Source of the DNA: Allium sativum
Taxonomy: Eukaryota > Streptophyta > Magnoliopsida > Asparagales > Amaryllidaceae
NCBI GenBank assembly: GCA_030737875.1
Contig: CM060912.1
Coordinates: forward strand, 877,571,199 to 877,635,198
DNA length: 64,000 nucleotides
Direction: 5' to 3'
The notes beneath the pieces are model-generated. The model was not told the origin of the DNA. It saw only the letters and a program-made list of their open reading frames with translations, and did no database searches. The position numbers and the translations under genes are program-made. Shown in pieces: positions 23,419 to 35,560 of this stretch; within the stretch, counting starts at the first letter, position 1, and every line of letters begins with the position of its first letter.

Positions 23419-23423
<5 letters not shown>

Positions 23424-26261
23424 CAACCCGGATTTTCAGAACCAATTTAAAATTTTTATTTTAGCTATTTTAATGGGTTTTGAATATTTAAAATGATTTA
23501 TTTAAAATAATAACGACTAAAAATTTATTTAAATCGAAGTTAGAACGTATAAATTTATTTTAATTATAAAACGAGCCTGAAATGGCGCGGTAGTTTGAAA
23601 ATTTGATTTCAAATTTTAAATGAATGTACAAGATTCAAAATAAATCGGATTTCAGTAAAACAAGAAATATTAGAATCTGTTTAATCATATCTTTCTAACG
23701 AATGTGAAAAATTTAGATTTCGTAATATAAATTAACAGTTATGCCTAGTTTAAAATTTAGAATAGTCGTTATGGAATTTATATATTTTTATATAATATAT
23801 AACCCTTAAAGTTAGCCATTTTGCAAACGACCTCCGTTTTCGATGAAACCACTTTTGTTGGATCCGAAATGTCTAATTATTGTTAGATTCCAATTTTCAT
23901 AATTTTTGGAATTAATATGTGAGCGTGGCAAAAGAAATTGTGTTTTATCAATTTCAGTTGAATTAGATCGACCAAAAAATGGCCATTTTTCAAACGGTCT
24001 CTAGATTCGATGAAATTAGTTTTGTTAGGACCGTATTGTCAAAACAAAGCTAGATATAATTTTTCTGTAATTTTTGGAGTCAGTATGTGGCTCCAATAAA
24101 TTAAAATGTACGTTTAAATTCAATATATATTGATTTATATTTTAAATTTGATAAAAACTTACTGAAACAGTCGAATGAGCTTACGAAACATATCCCATTG
24201 TGTCCGGACGAGGTTATTTAGCTAGGGGCGACAGTCGTTGGGTTTGATTTGAAGTTCGTGGCATTAAACAGCTAATTAACGAACTAAAATAATTAAAAAT
24301 ATATTATATAAAGGGCAACCAATCAGAAAATTTAGAAGGAAAAAATAAACTAAAACCTACTTCCGTCGCATGAACAAACGAGCGGTGGATTTTTTCCCAA
24401 ATTAAAACCCAAAATTCCTGCAATCCGTTTCGAATTAATTCTTGAATCCAAAACAAAAATCAAAGGGGAAATCGAGCTCTTTAAATTTGTACATGGATGA
24501 TCATTTTTCATCAACAATTGAGCTCGAACTCTTATCTCGAACTCACGACGTTTAGATGGGTTTTCACGCCACTAGGGGAGATCGAACTCCGCCTCGTTCA
24601 TGGTGGCAGTAGCGCGCCCTAAGACCGACACCATGATGTCCGCTGATCGAGCTCTGGCAACCCCAGGCGGCGACAATTCTGAAACCGAGTTTTGAATAAG
24701 CTTGGAAATAACGACGTGAAGTGGAATAGGGTTTACAAAGTAATTCTTTTATTAATTGAATTATTTAATTATCTGAAAATGTAATTAATGCGTTATTCAT
24801 CATAGAGGTCCAAATCACACGAAACTGGATCCATTGCGATCGTGGAGACGAGAGCTTCACAACAAGACTGACCGGGTCCAATTTGGAGCACGTTGGAATT
24901 TCGGGAAAATCCAAACAGAACAGAAATTCAGAAATAAAAGAATGGAGGAGAGGAAACGAATGTGAGAACTCTTTCTCACTCAAATTACTTTACAGTTAAA
25001 TGTATATTAGGGTGCAGACGGGGCTTAGTAGCCCTCGACACTATTTATTGTACAAACCATGGTTGTTTTTTGAACTGTATTGTGTTATGATGTGATGTGA
25101 AATGTATATAAAATATTCTTGTGTTAAATAAAATGTTTGAACAATAAAAATATCATTTTTATTGAATGTATGAACTATATAAAATATTTATTTGTTGAAT
25201 AAAATATTTCATCGTTAAAAATATAATTTTTACCGTAAATATGAACGGTCTAAAATTCTCCTAAAATGAAAATAAATTCATTTACAAGTCGAATGGTTTG
25301 TTTGTGTACACCTATTTAACTGATGATGATTGGGATGATAATATTTTACACATCGCCCAACTGCACGAACAATAATCAGTATTTGTTGTTTGAAAACCCC
25401 ACACGGGTATTGGGATGATATTTGACATACACTGATCCCAATAATTAGTGGTATGTCAATCGATGGGTTGACAGACTGTATAAGCGTTATTTATTTATTT
25501 TAACGCTTATACAGTTGTAAAATGCACTCTGGATGTTGTATGAATTTTTGATGATTGTTTTTCATTATCGTTGTATACATGCGATGTATGAAATCCATAT
25601 AACTGAAATTATATGGTAATTGACTGAGTCTGATTCCTACTCAGAATTAACGAATATTTTTAAATAATATCCAGTGTATAATCAAAATCAAATATTTTGA
25701 AAATATTACCATTTTAATATTATAATGATAAGAAATATTCAATTTTGATTTGAAAACTAAAATGAAATTGAAATCGTTTTAAAATTATTTTATTAAGAAA
25801 TATTCAATTTTGATTTGAAAATTGAAATTAAGTTGAAATCGTTATGAAATGAATTTAAAACGAATTTATTAAGAAATATTCAATTTTGATTTGAAAAGTG
25901 AAATAAAATTGAAATCGTTTTAAAATGAATTTAAAACGAATTTATTAAGAAATATTCAATTTTGATTTGAAAATTGAAATGAAGTAGAAATCGTTTTGAA
26001 ATGAATTTAAAACGAATTTATTAAGGAATGTTCAAATTTGATTTGAAATTTGAAATGAAATTGAAATCGTTTTAAAATGAATTTAAAACAAATTTATTAA
26101 GGAATATTCAAATTTGATCTGAAAATTGAAATGAAATTGAAATCGTTATAAAATGAATCTAAAACGAATTTATAAAGAAATATTCAGTTTTGATTTAAAA
26201 TCAAAATGAAGTTGGAATCGTTTTTAAAACAAATTTAAAACGATATATATATATATATATG

Positions 26262-26294
<33 letters not shown>

Positions 26295-27137
26295 TAATGG
26301 CTTCGATAGAACGCGTCGCGCCGCGACCGTTCGCCAATTTCGATCACTGCCTTCGAATTGACATTACGGGAGATCTGACCGTCGGATTCTCCTAAAACCG
26401 GAATCGTTGGGTTCGTATTTAGAAGAGCTTTGCAACGAATATAAGAGATTTAAAATCTAACAGTTGGATTTGGAGATACGTCTAAATCAAATTTGGAAAA
26501 GGTCGCTATGGATGTAGTTCGGTGGCCGTTATTGGAAACCGACTGTACTGGCCTTGATAAAATTATTAAAAATATTAATAATTTGTGTAAAATCATAATA
26601 AATGATTTGGAAAGAATTGGGATAAAAAATTACACGTTTGTAAAGATAAAAATATATTTTTATCAAAATGAACTAGTTGTTAACTCGAGTAATAATCCAA
26701 TATTTTTAAAGAAATAAATTGTGTTTGAAATGGTTTTAAAAATAACCAGAATTTTCCAATGAATAAATTTAAATGGATATGAATGGAAATAATCTTCGGA
26801 ATATTTCGATATTAGATGTCGTGGTTATACGGATATTGTTATGGGAATTTGGAAGATACATATATTGTTATTCCCAATACGATATCTGTTAGATTCAGAA
26901 TTTGATATTGAATATAAGCCGACATAATTTCTATTCAGAGCCTTGTGATATCAAATTGGATTATGGGTTTGTCCTGAACGGTGTCTTAAATAACATTGTT
27001 TTAAACTCAGTTGAGAAGAGAATAAATCTTTTAATTGAGATTTAGTGAAGTTTTCCAATTAATTAATATTTAATTGGAATTAAATAAAATAAATTGGATT
27101 TTGGGTTTGTCGTGAATGGTGTCTTCAGTAACACTTC
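23419..27137 (+). mobile_element. A'' LTR fragment, plus strand
   Basis: The start reads TATAACAACCCGG, the A-family tip with TG changed to TA. It runs through the U3 block (23,690-24,060, with an indel that breaks the conserved ORF), a leader region near 24,350-24,970, and AT-rich arrays to TGTCTTCAGTAACACTTC, where element C begins at 27138. The A' counterpart of this break is near 11,530, so roughly a third of the LTR should lie beyond C, outside the window. The ORF at 26493-26717 is incidental. Confidence 0.85.
25725..26245. repeat. About 76-bp tandem array in A'' LTR
   Basis: Roughly seven units containing AATATTCAATTTTGATTTG, AAATTGAAATCG and TTTAAAACGAATTTATT, spaced about 75 bp. Related words, in reverse orientation, form the 43-bp array of A', so each LTR copy has expanded its own version. 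Confidence 0.8.
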
Positions 27138-27894
27138 TGTGACAACCCGCCCCGCACCAACCGACATTTACTCCAAAAGTGCGCTGTACACATGTCCAGT
27201 TAGCACGGAACGGTCGTTAGAAGGAAAGAAAGAAGACAAAGAATCAACAAGGAACCTGTAGAATGTCTCACAGCGCATGAAACAAAATATAATAACAACA
27301 TACTTGACATAAAACAGGTGAGACAGTGCATAAGCTGAAAACAACTATCATAACAGCGGAAAATCCCAAAGTACAGCTTATGATCCAAAGCCAACATTAT
27401 TAAAACTTTTAAAAACTGTCTCAAAAAGCGAACAAGAAAGGTACACTACTAATGCCCAATGTAGTGACCAGCAACGACACAGGGAGAATATCTATATATA
27501 TATATATATCATACGTGGAAGCCTCCTGCTCGCCTCCGAATCCGCTACTCGCGCACCACTAGTTAACCTGTCTCTAGTCTGCTCGTGAGAGCACCCAGAG
27601 CAATAAGAAGAGACATAAAACTCTGAGTCAGACAAAAAGTCTGGTATGAGCGATAAGCAGCTAAACAGAACAATAACAGGTATACTAAAGCATACCTGAA
27701 CCTAGACCTGCAACCAAAGAGTTAGCACTACATACTGTACAACACTCTAAGTTGCCACTAAACAAATGGTGTAAAGATAACGGGGGTGGGGGTGTGCATG
27801 TCATAATGATGGCAAACAATCAAGTATAGTAACCATCCTCACATCTCTCACTCAATGCATAAAGCATACGATATCCACCACTTCGATCAGCCAA

Positions 27895-28150
27895 TACTTT
27901 GCTATGATCACTCTGCCCCCATAAAGTCATAATGGCTTCACTGCACTGATCCATAGCCACTAACCCTTCGCTATGTCCACTTTGCCCCATGGAGTCATTC
28001 ACACCCCACTGCACTGGCTCATAGCCTTACTAATCCTTTACTATGTCTACTCTGCCCCATGGAGTCACAATGGCCCCACTGCACTGGCTCATAGTCTTGC
28101 TACGATCACTTTGCCCCTCGAGTCATGATGACTCTACTGCACTGATACGT
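27895..28150. repeat. About 70-bp degenerate tandem block in LTR C
   Basis: Four imperfect units, each with (CT)CTGCCCC, GAGTCAT, CACTGCACTG and CATAGCC. The same block is at about 52003-52265 in the 5' LTR. Confidence 0.75.
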
Positions 28151-28309
28151 AGCCCATCATTCCTTTTCAGTGGTGAATCAAAGTTATGAACGTCGAAAAC
28201 TCCTTAGCACACGTCCCGCAGAAAAGCCCAACCATGAAGTGAACTCATTGGTTCCCAACTGGATCCTGAGCTCTAACTTCCATTTGGACTACCTTTGCAT
28301 CTCGGGTAA

Positions 28310-28770
28310 TTGGTCATCACTGGATCGGTTCGGATCCCCAGTCCTCCTTCTCTGTCGGTTCGGATCGGCCTCCTTCCAAGTGCTCCGGGTCGGGTTGTGG
28401 CTTTCAAGTCCTTCGTAGTACATCGATTTGGTTCGGGTGCTCTCTGGCGGGTCGGATCGGTGTACCCTTGCTCCATCGGTTCGGATCGGGTTCCTGGTCT
28501 CCGATCCGATCCACTTCCCCTTCCTCTCCCGTTCCGATCCCCTTCTCTTCCCTTCAGTCGATCCGATTCCATTTCTTTAGCTCGATCCGATCCCAGTTCA
28601 ACCATTGTGGCCTTCCTTTTTTGCCATACATTCCCTTGTGCCAAGCCTCGGTTCGGTTCGGTGATCCCTTGCCCAGTCCACTATCCGATCCGAGCCCATC
28701 CCTCTGATCCGATCCGAAAGCCTGCACCATTTTCTGCAACTTTTTCCAGCGAGTGTTTACGCCATTCGAC
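28310..28770. repeat. GATCCG/TTCGGATC-rich island in LTR C
   Basis: A GC-rich stretch in an AT-rich LTR, packed with short words CGGTTCGGATC and GATCCGATCC on both strands. The counterpart is at about 52430-52825. The words are near-palindromic and CpG-dense. ORFs on both strands here reflect composition, not genes. Confidence 0.7.
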
Positions 28771-29747
28771 GGCACTTTCGACCATTCTATCTATTCTAAT
28801 AAATCACAAGGCATACCACAAAGTCATAGCAACAAATAGAAGTGACCTCAAACACCGAAACATCAATATGATAGGTTAAAATGGATCAAACATAGCCAAA
28901 ACCCCATATTTTCCCTTAAACATGTTCAAGCATAATTAATGATAGGATTAGCAAAACTTAACCAAATTAACCCAAGTTCATATCAGAGGTCTAAAACATC
29001 ATTTAAGAATTTATAAATATTTTTCCAGAATTTTATCATATTTAAATTCGCTAATTAACACTAGTTACCCTTAATTAACCATAATTAGTGAGGAACTATG
29101 AAAATCACTCACTTTAGCCACAAATAAACCTTAGATCTGAAATAAATCTCTGTTTGGGCGCGAATAACGATGCAAATCAGCAGCTCTAATCTTTATTTGG
29201 TGAAGATCTCCCTTGATTTGATGTTGCTAAGCTTAATCCTTGATTAGAAAGTGACTTGGAGGTGATTTAGAGGTTGGAGTCCATTTTTAGGGTTTCTAAG
29301 AGGTAAGTGAAGGCTAGAAAACTGAAATGGAATGAAACCCTAACTCTTTTCAGCCTCCCCATAACCCTAATCCCGAAATGGGTTATGGGCCCATTCACTA
29401 ATCACCCTATTTGGCCCGGTTAAGCAGTTTTTCACCTTCCAAACCTTATTTCAGCCATATCTCCCAAACAGTGAGTCCGTTTAGCTATTATGACCACTCT
29501 ACGGAAAGCTAAACCATCAAACAAATCTAATGGAAGTGGTTTCAGGTCAAAATTACTTTCCATTCAAAAGTTATGGCCAAAACAGAATCAGCTAGGGGCA
29601 AAACGGTCATTTAAAAATCGGCAAAAATCATGAACATGGGAAATGACCCCAATAGTCGTTTCCCAAAGTTACATGACCATACGTCTTCATATAAGGAAGA
29701 AATAAATATTCTACGATCCTTTGATGCGTAGAATGCGGGTTGTTACA

Positions 29748-29763
29748 TTCTTCCCTCCTTAAG
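29748..29763 (-). other. C polypurine tract
   Basis: CTTAAGGAGGGAAGAA on the minus strand, just before the LTR start at 29747. Confidence 0.85.
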
Positions 29764-29895
29764 AAATTTCGCCCTCGAAATTCCCTAACCAAAACACACA
29801 AAGGGTCCCGCATGCCTATCAACCATAAAACAACAGTCAAACATGCAAAACAAGCCTATCCTAACATGTGGAATAACTAAATTGCAAAGTAAATC

Positions 29896-31451
29896 TTACA
29901 AGGCAAAGAGTTCTGGATACGTCTTCCTAATGCACTTCTCTTTCTCCCAACTATAGTCATTCTCGTTCTCACCCCACTGAACCTTGACCAGCTTCACTTC
30001 CTTCCTTCGAAATCGCTTCGTATCGTGCTCGGCAATACGAATTGGATTGCGGTTCCCAACCGCTTCGGGTTCCACTTCGAAGTCCTCTAACTGATCAGGT
30101 GAAATGGTCATATCTGGGTCGTGCACGAACTTCCTTAATTGGGAAACATGAAATATGTTATGAACTCCCGCCATCTTTTCGGGTAAGTCAACTCTATACG
30201 CCAAATTCCCAACTTGCTCTAGAACTGGGAATGGGCCAACAAATTTTGGTGCCAACTTGTCTCTCCTGCCAAATCGTATCACGCTCTTCAACGGAGAAAC
30301 CTTGACAAACACCAAGTCACCAATGGAGAATTTTAAGTCTTTTCTCCTCTTGTCAGCATAACTCTTCTGCCTATCCTGGGCAGCCTTCATCCGTTGTTGA
30401 ATGATCTTAAACTTATCTGAAGTTTCCCTTACCACATCCAGTCCAAGCACAAAGTTCTCACCGGTCTCTATCCAACATGAAGGTGAGTTGCACGGTCTTC
30501 CGTACAAAGCTTCATATGGAGCCATACCGATATTGGATTGGTAGCTATTATTATATGCAAACTCCACTAGATGCAAATGGTCATCCCATGATCCACCAAA
30601 ATCCAATATACAAGCTCTCAAGAGATCTTCCAATATACGATTCACCCTCTCTGTCTGACCATCGGTTTGAGGATGATAAGCGGTACTGAGATATAGTTCC
30701 GACCCTAGAGCCTCTTGTAAGCTCTTCCAAAACCCACTAGTGAACAACGGGTCTCGGTCACTCACAATGCTTTTAGGTACTCCATGAAATCTCACTACCC
30801 ACTTCATATACAATTCTGCTAACTTAGCTGCCGTTCTGGTCGATTTGACTGGTATAAATCTTGCACTCTTAGTCAATCAATCCATAATTACCCAAATGCT
30901 ATCATGTCCCGATCTAGTTCTTAGTAAACCATCAATGAAATCCATTGAGACTTGCTCCCATTTACATTCTGTAATTTCTAATGGTTGCAACAAACCACTA
31001 AGCTTCTTTTGCTCGGCTTTAACTAGCTGGCAATTCATGCACTTGGATATAAACTTCCCAACGTCTCTTTTCATCCCTTCCAAGTAGTAAGTCTGTTTCA
31101 TGTCTCGATACATCTTATCACCACCGGGGTGCATAGTCAGTTTTGAGTGATGACATTCCCTAAGCACTTCATCCCTCAAATCATTCACGTTGGGTACAAC
31201 TAGTCTTCCATTCTTTCGAAGCCATTCTTCTCGATCAAGCCCATACAAATTCATCTCCTCACCGTCGATGTTCATCTCTAACTTGGAGATGATTTCCAGT
31301 AGATTAGGATTGTCCCTCTGACTGGAACCAATCTGCTCAATCAAGGTGGGTCTGATCGTCAAACTAGCTAACATCTCTGGATCCAATTCGCACTTTGGTC
31401 TGAAATCATACCCTGCGATATACTCCAGTTGCTTCCATTCAAGAAACATAG
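29896..31451 (-). pseudogene. C integrase and chromodomain-like tail (3' part of gag-pol)
   Basis: Begins at the A insertion point, in the RNase H to IN linker. The HHCC finger (H-H near 31,150-31,100, then CMNC) is followed by the SMDFIDGLL Asp and a TGA at 30877-30879 where VDRLTK is expected. The frame then continues with SDRDPLF and QTERVN, GPF, HNIFHVSQLRKF and the chromodomain-like LVKVQWGEN and WEKEK, ending YPELFAL at 29896. The stop is explained by CGA to TGA and is in the same codon as in B1. Without A, it joins 48198-51023 in frame. Confidence 0.9.
31447..31451. other. A target duplication, left copy
   Basis: CATAG left of A versus CCTAG at 48198-48202 on the right: 4 of 5 bases match. 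Removing A and one copy restores the C reading frame, which supports this as the true target duplication. Confidence 0.75.
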
Positions 31452-31752
31452 TGTAACGACCCAGAAAATCTGAACCAATTTAAAATTTTTAAATTGGCTA
31501 AAATGATGGATTTTAAATACTTAAAATAAATATTTTAAATAATGGCGATGAAAACTGAGTTAAATCGACATTTGAAAACGAATATAATTAATTATAATTA
31601 TATATAGAATTGAAAATAGTGCGGTAGTTCGATAACTCGATTTCAAACTTCAATTGAATATACCGGGTGCAAAACAATCCGGATTTTAGTGAAACCAAAA
31701 ATAATGGAATCTAATTGGTAATATCTTTCTAACGAATCCGACCAATCGAAAT

Positions 31753-31950
31753 TTGATAGCGGGAATCAAAAGATATGTCCAGTTGAAAATTCTGAATAGT
31801 CGCTATGGAATTCAGGCCCTTAAAAATGGACATTTTGCAAATGACCTCGGATTTCGACGAAACCACTTTTGTTGGATCCGCAGTGTCAAGTTATTGCTAG
31901 GTTTCAAATTTCATAATTTTTCGAATCAATATGTGAGCGTGGCAAAGTAA
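31753..31950 (+). other. Conserved sense ORF in A U3 (5' LTR)
   Basis: A 65-codon frame, identical in the 3' LTR (42465-42662) and homologous to the 120-codon frame at 14726-15088 in A'. It lies upstream of the TATA region. No recognised domain. Confidence 0.25.
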
Positions 31951-32323
31951 AACGCGTTTGACCAGTTTCAGTTGATTTTAATCGACTGGAAATTGGCCAT
32001 TTTTCAAACGGTCTCAGAATTCGACGAAACTAGTTTTGTTAGGACCGTATCGTCAATACGAAGCTAGAAAATATTTTTCTAGAATTTTTCTAGTTAGTAT
32101 GTGACCCCGGTAATTTGAAATGTGCGTTTAAAATTCAATATAGAGATTTAAATGAAAATTCAAAAGGAAACTGATTGTAACGATCAAATCAGCTTGCGAT
32201 ACATATCCCATTGTGTTCGGAATGGGGGTAAAACGCTATGGACGACAGGCGGTGGGCCTCGTTTCGAGGTCGTGTGTAAAAGTCAACCTATTTGCAAAAA
32301 TAATAATTAAATAATATAAAAAA

Positions 32324-32611
32324 ATATATAATTCTCTCCCTCCCTTTATCTTCATTGCCCCCCCCCCCCCGTTCGTTATAATTCCAAACAGATAGAAAAA
32401 AAAAACACACAAAACCCTAAAACTGTCGAGCCGCTGCCCCCCTAACCTCGAACGCCGACGAAGACACCACCATGAAGACCCCGCTCCTCCCTCCATCGCG
32501 AGCCCCTGGAAGCCAGCGCCTCCTGCCACATCGTTCGAACCCCCAGCCGCCGCCTGCTCCTCCTGCCGCCGACGAAGACGAGCATCGCTCCCCCCCTTCG
32601 CAGCTACATCG
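32324..32611 (+). promoter_or_regulatory. A promoter and GC-rich leader
   Basis: AATATATAATT is followed by a CT-rich start (CTCTCCCTCCC), a C run, then a GC-rich leader with many CCGCCG/GACGAAGACG words. It ends at ACATCG|GTAAAC, a donor-like site at 32612, after which the sequence turns T-rich as in an intron. U3 would be about 900 bp, leaving about 5 kb for R and U5. The 3' LTR copy is at about 43,030-43,322. Start site and donor use are inferred. Confidence 0.45.
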
Positions 32612-32869
32612 GTAAACATTTTCTATTTTTTTTTTATTTTCTTTTTTTATTTTATTCTTTAAAAGCTGATTTGTTTTTAAAGAAATAAAAACTGATTATA
32701 TAAAATATTAAAAACCGATTTGTTTAAAAAGAATTGAAAACTGATTTTATAAAAGAATTGAAATACTGATTTTATAAAAGAATTTAAAACTGGAATTTTT
32801 AAAAGTTTAAAACTGAAATTTTTAAAAGTTTAAAACTGAAATTTTTAAAAGATTAAAACTGAAATTTTT

Positions 32870-32965
32870 AAAAAGCATAAAACAGATTTTTATAAAAGAA
32901 AGCATAAAACAGATTTTTATAAAAGAAAGCATAAAACAGATTTTTATAAAAGAATTTTTAAACTG
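32870..32965. repeat. 27-bp tandem array in A LTR
   Basis: Three copies of a 27-bp unit (AAAACAGATTTTTATAAAAG plus linker) here and four copies in the 3' LTR (about 43590-43692). That extra unit accounts for nearly all of the LTR length difference. Confidence 0.85.
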
Positions 32966-33749
32966 GTTTTTTTTAAAAAGAAAGTATAAAACAGATTTTT
33001 ATAAAAGAATTTTTAAAACTGGATTTTTTGTAAAGAAAGTAAAAACTGATTTCTTTTAAAAGAATTTTAAAACTGATTTAAAAAAAAACTATAAAAACTG
33101 ATTTTGTTTTAAAGAAAAAATCAGATTTTTATATATTGAAAGTCGAAGTAAAAATCATATTTTTATATATTGAATAGCATCGTAAAAATTCGATTTTTAC
33201 ATGTGTAGAGAATACGGGCGAAAGCGACAAAAGGCGAAGATTTCTATAAAGGAAGTGTCGTAAAGTTGGATAGCTATTGGTGAGATTTCTGATTTAAAAT
33301 TTATATATATATGTGTTGAAAATGAAAGTGAATAGCTATATATAAATATCTATATATCTATATATATATATATACGCCCCTCGTCCACAAACCATGGACG
33401 ATATTTATTGGTTGAAATTGTTGTGAAAATTGAATGGTTGTTTGGGATTGTTTGTGATTGATATTGGTTGTATGTGGTTGAAAAATACCCATTTGTGGTT
33501 GTGAAATATTTGGTTGAAACCACATAGGATTAGTTTGTGGAAATGAAATAAATATATACATGCCGCCTGCGTGCGAACTAGATGCATGATCCCCATTGTC
33601 AAAAACCGCGAGGTTTTAAGGTAGAGCGAGGAGCCGTACTAGGGACGGTGCCGGTGTAACTACCCTGCCGTTATGCTGCCGAAATTTTGAATAATATTTG
33701 TGTGTTTGAATTATTTTCATATGCTTAAACTATATTTATTCATTGAACA

Positions 33750-34505
33750 GAAAACATTCATGTGTTGAATTGATATTCATTCGTTGTTTAGAAATTCATG
33801 TGTTGAATGGTATTCGCGTTTTAAAATAAAAAAATCACATTTTTATCTATATATAAAAACTATTGAAAACATTCATGTGTTGAATTGATATTCATTCGTT
33901 GTTTAGAAATTCATGTGTTGAATGGTATTCATATTTTGAAATAAATTGTTCGATAATAAAAATCACATTTTTATCTATATATAGAAACTATAGAAAACAT
34001 TCATGTGTTGAATTGATATTCATTCGTTGTTTAGAAATTCATGTGTTGAATGGTATTCATATTTTGAAATAAATTGTTCGATAATAAAAATCACATTTTT
34101 TATCTATATATAGAAGCTATAGAAAACATTCATGTGTTGAATTGATATTCATTCGTTGTTTAGAAATTCATGTGTTGAATGGTATTCATATTTTGAAATA
34201 AATTGTTCGATAATAAAAATCACATTTTTATCTTTATATAGAAACTATAGAAAACATTCATGTGTTGAATTGATATTCATTCGTTGTTTAGAAATTCATG
34301 TGTTGAATGGTATTCATATTTTGAAATAAATTGTTCGATAATAAAAATCACATTTTTATCTATATATAGAAACTATAGAAAACATTCATGTGTTGAATTG
34401 ATAATCATTCGTTGATTAGAAATTCATGTGTTGAATGGTATTCATATTTTGAAATAAATTGTTTTATGATAAAAATCCCATTTTTATCACCAACTTGAAC
34501 TATAT
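33750..34505. repeat. 128-bp tandem array in A 5' LTR
   Basis: Units start GAAAACATTCATGTG at 33750, 33865, 33993, 34122, 34250 and 34378; spacing is 128-129 bp after the first. Each unit has ATTCATGTGTTGAAT twice, so there is a half-unit substructure. The 3' LTR repeats it at about 44488-45247. Confidence 0.9.
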
Positions 34506-35097
34506 AGAAAAATAGTGTTTTGAAATGAATTGTTTTACAATAAAAATCACATTTTTATTGTATGCATAAATCGTTGAAATGTGAAGTGTTAAAAATAGCC
34601 ACTTGTTCAAACTAAACATATATGAGTTGAAATATTCATTAATTAGCTAATGAAATGATTTGCACCTATGTATGTAACATTAGAATAAATGGTGTCTTTA
34701 AACCAAACAGAAATCAAATATGAAGTTGAATAGAAAATGATAAATGATAAGAACTGTATATATATGTATATGCATATTCATTGAACAGGTGATAGCAAAG
34801 GGGCTAGAGAAGAGGAATAAAATTTTGTGCCCGACAAATAGGTACACATTTACTGATTTGTTTGGGTGATGATTTTGAGCCTGTTGGCTAGCCGCTTGGC
34901 TTCTTCTTTTTCTTTTTGAGATTAGAAGGACCGGGAACGCTATTTGCGATTTCCCGACGCTCCCGGTGCAGGGGAGGTTATGGCGAAATTTTTCCAAAAT
35001 TTAAGGTGTTAGGAAAATTTTTGAAGTGAAAACGATATTGAAATTGTTGAATGAACTATATTTATATAAATATATAAATATAAATGAAATTAAAACG

Positions 35098-35560
35098 AAA
35101 CGAAGCCGTGCAGTTCGTATTTTGAAACCGTGATTTCAAACGACTAGTGCGGGAAATCCGACCATTGGATTTTCCCGAAACCTCAACCGTCGGGTTCGCC
35201 TTGGAATAATCTTTCCAACGGCACCAACCTTGTTAAAATCCAACGGTTGGATTGTCTGGAATGTTTAATTCAATTCTGAAGAAAAACAGCGCCAGAAACG
35301 ATTATATTTATTTATATATATAAATATAATTATATTTAATCGAATAACGACGCTGCAGTTCGTATTTTGAAATCGAAATTTCAAACGATTGTACCGGGAG
35401 ATCCGACCGTCGGATTTTCCCGAAACTGGAACCGTTGGGTTCGTTTTGAAAAGACCTTTCTAATGATGTAAATTTTGGGAAGATCCAACGGTTAGATTTT
35501 CAGATATGTGTAAATCAAATCTGAAGAAAAACAGCGCCACGGCCACCTTATGGCCCGAAG
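35098..35560. repeat. Diverged 240-bp direct duplication in A LTR
   Basis: Two successive copies, from about 35098 and 35340, share GCAGTTCGTATTTTGAAA, GATCCGACC/ATCCGACC, GATTTTCCCGAAAC, CCAACGGTT and GAAAAACAGCGCCA. A' (12,050-12,200) and A'' (26,320-26,480) carry the same motifs. Confidence 0.7.

Larger units (their letters stand above)
27138..29747 (-). repeat. C 3' LTR (2610 bp)
   Basis: On the minus strand it starts TGTAACAACCCGC at 29747 and ends GCGGGTTGTCACA at 27138. It matches 51221-53002 closely. It contains a donor-like GTGAGTGA at 29112 after a leader with CCCTAA words, a GATCCG-rich island (28310-28770), a tandem block (27895-28150) and (TA)n at 27491-27510. An acceptor-like site is possible near 27,575 (CACGAGCAG), but it is less convincing than in B. 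I saw no canonical TATA box. Confidence 0.9.

Noticed and set aside
28273..28879. Long overlapping ORFs on both strands in LTR C
   Set aside because: Produced by the GATCCG word repeats, which lack stops in several frames; no protein features, and indels between the two LTRs change the frames.
33750..34505. Possible CRISPR-like array
   Set aside because: Units are contiguous 128-bp tandem copies without unique spacers, inside a plant LTR; eukaryotic context and copy in both LTRs rule it out.
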